NCBI GenBank assembly: GCA_023231065.1
Contig: JALNWE010000005.1
Coordinates: 1-64,000 of the forward strand
DNA from: Bacteroidales bacterium
GTDB lineage: Bacteria > Bacteroidota > Bacteroidia > Bacteroidales > FEN-979
Direction: 5' to 3'
Length of the DNA: 64,000 nt
Shown in pieces: positions 27,839 to 35,680 of the stretch. Below the pieces are notes generated by a model, which saw only the letters and a list, made by a program, of their open reading frames with translations, was not told the origin of the DNA and searched no databases. The position numbers were made by a program, and so were the translations under genes. Within the stretch, counting starts at the first letter, position 1; every line of letters starts with the position of its first letter.

Positions 27839-30811
27839 ATGAAGAACAAGCAGAATGCTTTAAATCCTAAGAAGTATTACTTCATTGAGACATCGTTCAA
27901 TCTGCTGATGAAGCGCAGGATCTATCAGGTACTTCTGATTTCAAGCACTTACGATTCATTCATGTTAGAGGAAGATGGCCGGATTGATGAAACTATTTTC
28001 ATGGAATATGTTTCGCTGAACCTTCGCTATCCTCCCCAGTTTCTGAAGGTGACATCGGAGGAAGAAGCCTTCGAAGTGCTTGAAGATAAACGGGTCGAGT
28101 TGATTATTTCGATGTTGAACATAGAAAATACCGACACTTTTGATCTGGCTATCAAGATAAAGCAGAAATACCCGAAAATACCGATTGTAGTCCTGACCCC
28201 TTTTTCGCGTGAGGTTAACCTTAAATTGGCCGAAAAAAATTTAAGCGCCATTGATTATGTTTTCTGCTGGCTTGGGAACGCTGATATTTTAATGGCGATC
28301 ATCAAGCTGATCGAAGATAAAATGAACATCGAACAGGATGTGAAACAAGGGGTTCAGGCTATTCTTCTGGTTGAAGATTCAATCCGTTTTTATTCGAGTT
28401 ATCTGCCAAACATCTATAAAATCCTTCTGAAACAATCGAAAACCTTCATGACAGAAGGTTTAAACGAACACCAGAAAATGTTAAGGATGCGGGGAAGGAC
28501 AAAAATCCTCCTGGCAACCAACTATGAGGAAGCTGTCGATATGTGGCAGAAGTATAAGTCCAACTTGTTGGGTATCATTACCGATATCAGTTTTATGCGG
28601 AATGGTGAGACCGATAAAACAGCAGGGATCAGGTTTGTTGAAAAAGTCAGGGCTGAAGATGAATATATGCCAATCCTGTTTCAGTCGACCGACACGGAAT
28701 ATGAAACCGTAGCGCGAAAAATGAAAGTCGGATTTCTGAACAAACTTTCCAAAACACTATCTATAGAGTTGCGGAATTACATCAATGAATATTTTTCTTT
28801 TGGCGATTTTATCTTCATTGATCCGAAAAATGGGAGGGAGATCACCCGTGCTGTGGACCTGAAATCGTTACAGGATAAAATTTTTGAGATCCCTGATGAT
28901 TCACTGTTGTATCACATGCAACGGAATCATTTTTCAAAATGGCTGAATGCCAGGGCTTTATTCCCGATTGCCGAAATGTTCAAGGAAGTTCCGGTCACCG
29001 AATTCGCTGACGATATGGATGAGGCAAAAAGATATTTGTTCGATTCCATCACGGCATTCCGCATCAATAAAGCCAGGGGCGTGATTGCTGATTTCGACCG
29101 CGACCGTTATGACGAATACCTTCAGTTTGCCAGGATCGGTGAGGGTTCAATCGGTGGGAAAGCGAGGGGGCTTGCTTTTCTTGATTCCCTGATCAAACGG
29201 AACCGGCTGACGGATCTGTTTGAAGATGTGGTGATTTCAATACCCCGGACAGTGGTATTGGGTACCGATATTTTTGACGAGTTCATGGAGGAGAATAATC
29301 TTTATGAAATTGCCCTGTCGGACCGGAGCGATAAAGATATACTGGTCCGGTTTGTCAAGGCCCGTCTGCCATTCAGGATCCATGAAGATCTTTACCGTTT
29401 TATTTCCTGTATCAACAACCCGATTGCCATCCGTTCTTCCAGTTTATTAGAAGATTCGCATTATCAACCTTTTGCCGGTATCTATTCAACTTACATGATC
29501 CCGAATATTAAATTCAATGACCGGGTCATGATCGATAAATTAGGGGAAGCCATCAAAAGCGTATATGCCTCTGCCTATTTTAAAGACAGTAAATCATATA
29601 TGGCAGCCACCCTGAATATGATTGATGAGGAAAAGATGGGGATCGTTCTCCAGGAGGTAACGGGAAGACAATATGGTGAACGGTTTTATCCGGCCATCTC
29701 CGGGGTTGCGCGGTCTATTAATTTTTATCCCATGGCGCCTGAAAAACCTGAAGAAGGGATTGCCAATATCGCCTTTGGACTTGGAAAATATATCGTTGAT
29801 GGAGGTGTCGGGATCCGTTTTTCGCCCAGATACCCCAAAAAGATTTTACAGTTATCTACCCCTGAGCTGGCCCTGAGCGAGACCCAAAGAACTTTTTTTG
29901 CCCTTGATCTCCGGGCTGAAAGTTTTGTCCCAAGCACGGATGATACAGTAAACCTGATGAAGCTGAAAATCAAGGAAGCTGAAACAGATAGCGCTTTAAA
30001 ACTCGTGGCATCCACTTTTGATTATGACAGTAATCAGTTAAAAGATGGTACCTTATCCGATGGTAAACGGGTGATCACTTTCTCACAATTGCTTAGTCAC
30101 AACACATTTCCCTTGTCTCAAATCCTTCAGTTAGTGCTGGAAATCGGTCAACGGGAAATGAATAAACCCGTTGAAATTGAATTCGCCGTCAATCTCGACT
30201 TGCCCAATGATCAACCCAAAGTATTCAGTCTTCTTCAGATCAGGCCAATCGCGGGCCGGGATGAAACCATTAATATTAAACAGGATGAGATCCGTCCGGA
30301 AAACACATTGCTTATTTCTTATAATGCTTTAGGAAATGGTATCATAAAGAATATTCATGATTTCATCTATATAAAACCGGATACTTTTACTGCATCCAGA
30401 AGCCAGGAAATGGTTCACTGTCTCGAAATGCTGAATGATAAATTTACTTCAGAAAAGAAAAATTATATTCTGGTAGGGCCCGGTCGATGGGGCTCCAGTG
30501 ACCCCTGGTTAGGAATCCCGGTTAAATGGCCGCAAATCAGCGCGGCCCGGCTCATTGTTGAATCGGGACTCGAACATTATAGGATTGACCCCAGTCAGGG
30601 TACCCATTTCTTTCAAAACCTGACCTCGTTCAGGGTTGGTTATTTCACGGTGAACCCATTCATCAACGAGGGCTTCTATGATGTTGCTTTCCTTGCGTCA
30701 CAACCGGCAGCCTATGAAGATGAATTTATACGCCATGTTCATTTTATGAAGCCCATCCGCATTGCAATAGATGGGAAGAAAAACTTCGGGGTCGTATATA
30801 AACCGGTATAA
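27839..30811 (+). CDS. Receiver-PPDK hybrid protein (PEP/pyruvate-binding domain), downstream copy
   Basis: A 990-residue paralogue of the protein at 17703-21581, colinear over its whole length but without the two N-terminal sensor repeats. Receiver-like domain 1 is at about 28-163; receiver 2 at about 174-318 has ED 179-180 and D249 in IITDI, and KL after FLN. The PPDK-type ATP-binding domain spans about 430-803: GGKARG (439-444), AIRSSSLLEDS (530-540), PFAGIYSTYMIPN, EIEFAVN, LLQIRPI. The tail has GPGRWG (880-885) and continues to the end. No swivelling His domain is present. It has a good ribosome site (GGAGG) and lies 44 bases after the fusion gene, in line with one operon. Function unknown; signalling or regulation of the oxidoreductase is inferred. 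Confidence 0.75.
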   Translation: MKNKQNALNPKKYYFIETSFNLLMKRRIYQVLLISSTYDSFMLEEDGRIDETIFMEYVSLNLRYPPQFLKVTSEEEAFEVLEDKRVELIISMLNIENTDTFDLAIKIKQKYPKIPIVVLTPFSREVNLKLAEKNLSAIDYVFCWLGNADILMAIIKLIEDKMNIEQDVKQGVQAILLVEDSIRFYSSYLPNIYKILLKQSKTFMTEGLNEHQKMLRMRGRTKILLATNYEEAVDMWQKYKSNLLGIITDISFMRNGETDKTAGIRFVEKVRAEDEYMPILFQSTDTEYETVARKMKVGFLNKLSKTLSIELRNYINEYFSFGDFIFIDPKNGREITRAVDLKSLQDKIFEIPDDSLLYHMQRNHFSKWLNARALFPIAEMFKEVPVTEFADDMDEAKRYLFDSITAFRINKARGVIADFDRDRYDEYLQFARIGEGSIGGKARGLAFLDSLIKRNRLTDLFEDVVISIPRTVVLGTDIFDEFMEENNLYEIALSDRSDKDILVRFVKARLPFRIHEDLYRFISCINNPIAIRSSSLLEDSHYQPFAGIYSTYMIPNIKFNDRVMIDKLGEAIKSVYASAYFKDSKSYMAATLNMIDEEKMGIVLQEVTGRQYGERFYPAISGVARSINFYPMAPEKPEEGIANIAFGLGKYIVDGGVGIRFSPRYPKKILQLSTPELALSETQRTFFALDLRAESFVPSTDDTVNLMKLKIKEAETDSALKLVASTFDYDSNQLKDGTLSDGKRVITFSQLLSHNTFPLSQILQLVLEIGQREMNKPVEIEFAVNLDLPNDQPKVFSLLQIRPIAGRDETINIKQDEIRPENTLLISYNALGNGIIKNIHDFIYIKPDTFTASRSQEMVHCLEMLNDKFTSEKKNYILVGPGRWGSSDPWLGIPVKWPQISAARLIVESGLEHYRIDPSQGTHFFQNLTSFRVGYFTVNPFINEGFYDVAFLASQPAAYEDEFIRHVHFMKPIRIAIDGKKNFGVVYKPV

Positions 30812-30851
30812 TTTTTCAACAACCGTATTACTTTTTTAGCAGGAGCAGGAT

Positions 30852-30870
30852 TAAGCAGAAAAACTGCTTA
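30852..30870 (+). promoter_or_regulatory. Hairpin abutting the transposase start codon
   Basis: TAAGCAG and CTGCTTA form a perfect 7-bp stem with an A5 loop; the last base of the stem is the A of the ATG at 30870. It could hide the start region in the mRNA or serve as a DNA hairpin recognised by the Y1 transposase. Confidence 0.5.
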
Positions 30871-31433
30871 TGAAAACTCTTTTATTGGAACCCGGTAAGT
30901 GTTACCATATATACAACCGGGCTAAAAACGGCGATCCGTTGTTCGAAAACGAAGAAGCTTTCCGTTTCTTCATGCGACTGTACCGTACCCATGTTGTACC
31001 GGTGGCAGATACCTTTGCTTATTGCCTTTTAAAGGACCATCTCCATTTGCTGGTCCGGATAAAAAGCGATGCCAGTGGAAGTGTATATAAACCCTTTGCT
31101 TTGCTTTTCAATGCCTATGCCAAGGGATATAACAACCACAACGACAGGCAGGGGAAACTGTTCCAGTTCAAACTCAAACGGATTGAGATCCGCAAGGAGC
31201 GCTATTTTTATGAAATGGTACGGTATATCAACCAGAACGCCAGGAAACATGGCGCGATAGATGTAGATTCGCAATACCGGTTTTCGTCCTATCGCGCAAC
31301 AATTACTTCGGCGCCCAGCCTGATTTGCAGGGAAGAACTGGCAAAATTTTTCGCAAATGGACTTGATCTGGCTGAAAACCTGTCAGCTGAAGTGGATGAA
31401 AAGATGATAAAGATGTTCCTTCTGGAGAATTGA
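30870..31433 (+). CDS. Y1 (HUH) transposase-like protein, RAYT/IS200 superfamily
   Basis: A 187-residue single-strand transposase-like protein. The opening YHIYNRAKNG, the metal-binding HLH at 57-59 (DHLHLLVRI) and the helix with the likely nucleophile tyrosine in YINQNARKHG (around Y119) match REP-associated tyrosine transposases. The frame is intact. No TnpB, terminal repeats or target duplication are visible, so it is probably a resident RAYT-type gene rather than a full insertion element. A 7-bp hairpin touches its start codon, and its stop codon directly abuts that of the convergent PPDK-like gene. It may have entered next to the redox island. Confidence 0.85.
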   Translation: MKTLLLEPGKCYHIYNRAKNGDPLFENEEAFRFFMRLYRTHVVPVADTFAYCLLKDHLHLLVRIKSDASGSVYKPFALLFNAYAKGYNNHNDRQGKLFQFKLKRIEIRKERYFYEMVRYINQNARKHGAIDVDSQYRFSSYRATITSAPSLICREELAKFFANGLDLAENLSAEVDEKMIKMFLLEN

Positions 31434-34124
31434 TCAGGTTGCCGCACGATCAGGGATCTCGATTTTTTCAGTGTCGCAGATGGATTTCAGTCGCTCAAAT
31501 GACCAGGGTCGGTCATAATCGAAAAGGATCCCATATGGTTTTTGGAGCTGATTGATAAGATGCTGTGTGTCATGATCCTGTTTGGACCCGATCTGATCAT
31601 TAATAACCTGCCAATTTACTGAACAAAGCTTCAGGGGAATAAAAATCTCAGGGTCAATCAAGGCCAGGGTAATGGTATTCAAGTCTTCGGTTAATATTTT
31701 ATTTCTTGTCCGGCTCAGGTGACGTTCGCCTAACTCAGAAAGGACCTGCATATATTTTTCGAAGAGGATATATTCATTCAGAAGAAAGATGATTTCAGCG
31801 GTGTCAAATGCTTTCCAGAAAGCTACATGATGGGGTTGGCATAAAAACCGTCCCAGCATAAATGCACCGGCCGAAAAGCCACTGATTTTTTTACTCTGAC
31901 AAATCCGGATGATATTTTTAAAAAACTGGATTTTGCGTTTGGTAGTGAGAAGAGTATAAATTTTGTGCTGATCAAGATGAGACCCAAGGCCGCTTTTCAG
32001 GATTTCAGTATAATAATGTTCGGCATTCAGGTCAAACCACCCGTTGACAAATTCGCTTGCTTTCACCGGTTGATGTTCATAATCATTCCGGATCAGTTTT
32101 ACTACATCGGGTAAGGTCATGGCTTCCTCGGTCTTCAGCGTATTCAGGATTTCCTGATAACTCCGGTATGCAAGGGCCATATTAACAAACACTTTTTCTT
32201 CTTTCAATTCCATCTCAAGAGCTTGCCCTTCGAGATATTTTTGAAATCTTGCCGGTTTAAATGTTGCTTTCCCAATATATATGCAATGATGTTTGCTGGA
32301 AACCGTGATCCAATCCCCTTCATGAAGAGTAACATTCTCAGCGTTAATGATGGCATTTTCCTCCAGCCGCATATGGTGGTTTTTGAGATTGATAAATGCC
32401 GGGATCCCATATCCAAGGCAAGCTGTGACAACATGAATGGCCAATGGGTTCATGCTCAGTATCACATCCAATTCCGCCATAAAAATAGTCTCGGATGGGA
32501 TGAAATTATCTTTGCACAGACAAACTTTCTCTCCTTTTTTTTTCGCTTCAAGCGCCCTGGCCATGGTAAAATAGATTCGGGTTGAAACAGCAGAACGGGG
32601 GAGGACCGAAACCCCATAGCCAAACAAAGTCAGGGATTTCATGGAGTCATCATCAATCCGTTCTGAAAAGATCTGTCGTAAATGGTAGGGCTTGATAAGC
32701 TGGATCACCCTTTTTTTCGAAATGATCTTTTTCTGGTACAGGTCGATGGCGGTAAGCATTGTTGACCGTCCGGTCAGTTCCGACATGTTGAGCTGAAGGA
32801 TGGCAAAGAGGGATATCCCGTTATATGATTCAACGGCAAATTCAATAGTGGCTGGCGATTTAAGTTTTACTTCCAGCTTGGGGAGCATGGGGGTAAAATG
32901 ATAAATGGCTGGGAATTCTTCTTTGATCTCTTCCCGGTTGAAATACTCTTTTTGTTCGGCATGAATGGTGCCGGTCATGATCTCTTCTCCGAATATTTCC
33001 CTGACGCTTTCAATCTGCATCCCAAGGCCTGTGCGGGGATGCCGGCTATAAAGGACCCCGGGATAAGAATCCTGGTTCCGGATCGTCCACACCATCTTTT
33101 GCAATATCAGTGATGGATAGGTCGTGTGACCCTGTTGGAAAGTATAAATAAGATCCTGATTCCGGGTAAAAAAGCTATGCGAATAACCCATAAAAACCTT
33201 TACCTGGTAATGGGCATCATACAAGATACGCTCATCAAGTATGGTAATCTTTTGAAACAAACGGGAAATCTGATCCTCGATGTCGTCGTTATCCGGGGTA
33301 CGTTCTTCCTGGGGTGACCTGAAAAATTCCTGTTGGGGATTCAGGATCTGGCAGACAGATTGTAGGTTGTTCAGGTAGATTTTATTGGCAACTGAACGGC
33401 CATACCTTTTTTCAAGGGAACGGAAACTTGTTTTTGTGACCCCGATGTTCAGATAGGTAGGCATGAGTCCCGGGATATATTGAGGGGTGGCACAACGCAT
33501 TGCAAATACGAGGGCCTGATCGGGATCACCCAGCTTTTCGCCCGTCATCTTTTCAAGATTGAAAATGGTTTCCCTAAGATAATTATCCCTTTCGGTTTTC
33601 TCTGCCAGAAAAGAGCTTGAAGTTATAATGCAAAAATCAGGTACCGGATATCCTTCCTGATATAGATTGAGAAGTACCTTCCCTTTTTGGCTCAGGATTA
33701 ATTCATCATAGGGTTTATCAGTAATGGATGGAACGACATTTTCGTGCTCAATAAAAACTATGGGGCCAAACTTTTTTCGTAAAATCCGCAGGTACTTTTC
33801 ACGGAGAAGGCTTTTCTCCCGGATAGCATCCTTGTCGTTTTGTTTCGAATGATAAAGAATGTTCAGGTAGCGGGATACTTCCGAATGATCCGGCTGACAA
33901 AGAATTGCCGCATCAATCCTGCTGATGGGGACTGGGTTGAAAAAGTCATCCCCCTCCATCCTGATTTCCAATTCAGGAGATAAAGCGCCAGGCTGGTTGA
34001 TCGTCGATTCCCCCGATGGGGAATCCCGCAAGATATCCCTGATAGTATGAAAGTTTGGAAAATAATCCCTTAACCTGAATTGAAGGATGTTGCCCGAAGC
34101 CATTGCGTTCCAATTATCCTGCAT
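31434..34124 (-). CDS. Degenerate pyruvate phosphate dikinase-like protein
   Basis: An 896-residue protein recognisable as PPDK-derived. About 140-450 resembles the PPDK ATP-binding part: FAMRCATPQYIPGLMPTYLNIG (residues 207-228) parallels the PPDK stretch around SMPGMMDTVLNLG; VLYSRHPRTG (357-366), TIEFAVE (426-432) and LQLNMSE match VAFTRNPATG, DIEFT and LQTR-type motifs. About 500-620 matches the swivelling domain: GVSVLPRSAV, then LAIHVVTACLGYGIPAFIN, where H564 aligns with the phosphohistidine although the usual GGMTS before it is lost; GDWITV follows. The last 270 residues do not look like the PEP/pyruvate TIM barrel. It overlaps the phosphatase gene by 11 bases. It probably transfers phosphate to something other than pyruvate, or is regulatory; this is inference. 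Confidence 0.65.
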   Translation of the reverse strand: MQDNWNAMASGNILQFRLRDYFPNFHTIRDILRDSPSGESTINQPGALSPELEIRMEGDDFFNPVPISRIDAAILCQPDHSEVSRYLNILYHSKQNDKDAIREKSLLREKYLRILRKKFGPIVFIEHENVVPSITDKPYDELILSQKGKVLLNLYQEGYPVPDFCIITSSSFLAEKTERDNYLRETIFNLEKMTGEKLGDPDQALVFAMRCATPQYIPGLMPTYLNIGVTKTSFRSLEKRYGRSVANKIYLNNLQSVCQILNPQQEFFRSPQEERTPDNDDIEDQISRLFQKITILDERILYDAHYQVKVFMGYSHSFFTRNQDLIYTFQQGHTTYPSLILQKMVWTIRNQDSYPGVLYSRHPRTGLGMQIESVREIFGEEIMTGTIHAEQKEYFNREEIKEEFPAIYHFTPMLPKLEVKLKSPATIEFAVESYNGISLFAILQLNMSELTGRSTMLTAIDLYQKKIISKKRVIQLIKPYHLRQIFSERIDDDSMKSLTLFGYGVSVLPRSAVSTRIYFTMARALEAKKKGEKVCLCKDNFIPSETIFMAELDVILSMNPLAIHVVTACLGYGIPAFINLKNHHMRLEENAIINAENVTLHEGDWITVSSKHHCIYIGKATFKPARFQKYLEGQALEMELKEEKVFVNMALAYRSYQEILNTLKTEEAMTLPDVVKLIRNDYEHQPVKASEFVNGWFDLNAEHYYTEILKSGLGSHLDQHKIYTLLTTKRKIQFFKNIIRICQSKKISGFSAGAFMLGRFLCQPHHVAFWKAFDTAEIIFLLNEYILFEKYMQVLSELGERHLSRTRNKILTEDLNTITLALIDPEIFIPLKLCSVNWQVINDQIGSKQDHDTQHLINQLQKPYGILFDYDRPWSFERLKSICDTEKIEIPDRAAT

Positions 34125-34827
34125 TGTATTGTATTACCATTTCCATGCTGTTCAGTTCGAGTGCGACCATATTTCCAAACCCCTCGCGACCTGTAATATA
34201 TGGGCCATTATCAAGATCAATGAAAGGATATGTCCGGTTTTTGATCGCCATGGTGATGAGTTCCATGTTAACGGGAACGTGCCCGTGAATGATCCGCCGG
34301 TTACCGATCTCCTCAGGGATGATCTTGTAATCCCTCAGCCAAAGCATGGCATGCTTGTCTTCAAACGGATTTTTATTTTTAAAATTAAGTCCGGCATGGA
34401 CCAGCACAAAGTCATCCAATTCTGCATAATAAGGCAGGTCCCTCATCCAGTTGATATAATCAGAAGGAATATCCAGAATATGCCGTGCATTGAAACTCTG
34501 AAGGGTTGGTTTCCCTCCAATCTCCGACCAGGATTTATATTTCTGATTACCAAATTTGGGCCACCAGTTGCTTTTCGATTCTTTCATGGCATCATACAAT
34601 TCCACCATGACATCTTCGTGATTACCCTTGAGGACAGTCACATTGTACTTTTCCAGTTCGAGGGAGCGGATAAAATCGATCACTCCTTTTGAATCAGGCC
34701 CCCGGTCAACATAATCCCCTAAAAAATATAGTTCGTCGGAGCGCATGGGTTTGATCAGGTCGGTGACCAACGACCTGACGGTATTGATATGTCCATGTAT
34801 ATCGGGAATAACCCAGCGTTTTGGCAT
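34114..34827 (-). CDS. Calcineurin-like PPP-family phosphoesterase
   Basis: A 237-residue cytoplasmic metallophosphatase. The metal-binding signature is complete: DIHGH (9-13), GDYVDRG (37-43), GNHED (69-73) and later histidines in VHAGL and IHGHVPV. This is the bacterial PPP (PrpA/diadenosine-tetraphosphatase-like) family, so the substrate may be a phosphoprotein or a nucleotide. It lies between gpmA (24 bases upstream) and the PPDK-like gene (11-base overlap), so it may dephosphorylate the product of its neighbour. Confidence 0.88.
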   Translation of the reverse strand: MPKRWVIPDIHGHINTVRSLVTDLIKPMRSDELYFLGDYVDRGPDSKGVIDFIRSLELEKYNVTVLKGNHEDVMVELYDAMKESKSNWWPKFGNQKYKSWSEIGGKPTLQSFNARHILDIPSDYINWMRDLPYYAELDDFVLVHAGLNFKNKNPFEDKHAMLWLRDYKIIPEEIGNRRIIHGHVPVNMELITMAIKNRTYPFIDLDNGPYITGREGFGNMVALELNSMEMVIQYNAG

Positions 34828-34851
34828 GTGGGCCTTTTTCTTTTGAGGAAG

Positions 34852-35598
34852 TTACTTTCTTTTACCCTGGTTGGCTACTTCTTCCATCAGCTTCTTTATA
34901 ACTTCCGGATCTCCCAGGAAATAATCGCGCTGAAGCTTCATGTTTTCGTCGAATTCAAAAATATAAGGGATCCCGGTAGGAAGGTTGATACCGACAATAT
35001 CCCGATCAGAGATGTTTTTCAGGTATTTAAGGATTCCGCGAAGACTATTTCCATGGGCTGCAACCACGACCTCCTTATACCTGGCAAGGGCAGGTTCCAT
35101 CTCGGTTTTCCAGTAAGGGACAATACGCTCAACGGTATCTTTCAGCGCTTCTGTTGCAGGGACATCACCGGGATAGAGGGCTGCGTAACGCGGGTCAAAA
35201 TGGGGATGGCGGGGATCGTCAGCCGGAAGGGCAGGGGGGCGGACATCATAACTCCTACGCCAGATCAGTACTTGTTCATCTCCATATTTTTCAGCCATTT
35301 CGGATTTGTTCAGTCCCTGTAATACGCCGTAATGCTTTTCATTCAAACGCCAGGTTTTATGAACCGGGATCCAGAGCAGGTCCATTTGCTCAAGCATAAG
35401 CCATAATGTGCGGATTGCCCTTGTAAGATATGAAGTATAGGCAATTTTAAAATTAAACCCTTCTTTTTTCAGGATTTTCCCGGCTTCGATGGCCTCGTTG
35501 ATCCCACGTTCTGATAAATCCACATCAGTCCATCCGGTAAAACGGTTTTCTTTATTCCACAGGCTCTCCCCATGACGGATCAATACTAGTTTGTTCAT
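34852..35598 (-). CDS. gpmA: 2,3-bisphosphoglycerate-dependent phosphoglycerate mutase
   Basis: A 248-residue glycolytic enzyme interconverting 3- and 2-phosphoglycerate. The N-terminus LVLIRHGESLWN holds the phospho-accepting histidine (H9); TGWTDVDLSERG, TSYLTRAIRTLW, LNEKHYGVLQGLNK and VVAAHGNSLRG complete the active site. The frame is open upstream to 35682, but family length and the -7 element at 35624-35631 place the start at the ATG at 35598. It heads a minus-strand run with the phosphatase and PPDK-like genes. Confidence 0.95.
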   Translation of the reverse strand: MNKLVLIRHGESLWNKENRFTGWTDVDLSERGINEAIEAGKILKKEGFNFKIAYTSYLTRAIRTLWLMLEQMDLLWIPVHKTWRLNEKHYGVLQGLNKSEMAEKYGDEQVLIWRRSYDVRPPALPADDPRHPHFDPRYAALYPGDVPATEALKDTVERIVPYWKTEMEPALARYKEVVVAAHGNSLRGILKYLKNISDRDIVGINLPTGIPYIFEFDENMKLQRDYFLGDPEVIKKLMEEVANQGKRK

Positions 35599-35623
35599 GT
35601 TCAGTGAATTTAGGTAACGATGG

Positions 35624-35631
35624 CAAAAATA
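35624..35631 (-). promoter_or_regulatory. -7 element of gpmA
   Basis: TATTTTTG on the minus strand matches TAnnTTTG, 26 bases before the gpmA ATG. Only 21 bases separate it from the -7 element of the divergent DUF2723 gene. Confidence 0.55.
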
Positions 35632-35652
35632 CAAAAATGGTTCTATTTTTCC

Positions 35653-35660
35653 TACCTTTG
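35653..35660 (+). promoter_or_regulatory. -7 element of the DUF2723 gene
   Basis: TACCTTTG matches TAnnTTTG, 20 bases before the ATG at 35681. It is part of a compact back-to-back promoter pair with gpmA. Confidence 0.6.
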
Positions 35661-35680
35661 CCCTCTTCAAAGACCTCCTC

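Noticed and set aside
30870..31433. Complete IS200/IS605 element
   Set aside because: No TnpB, terminal hairpins at both ends or target signature found; only a RAYT-like gene with one hairpin at its start.
34087..34692. 201-codon plus-strand open frame
   Set aside because: Antisense to the phosphatase, whose metal-binding motifs are intact.
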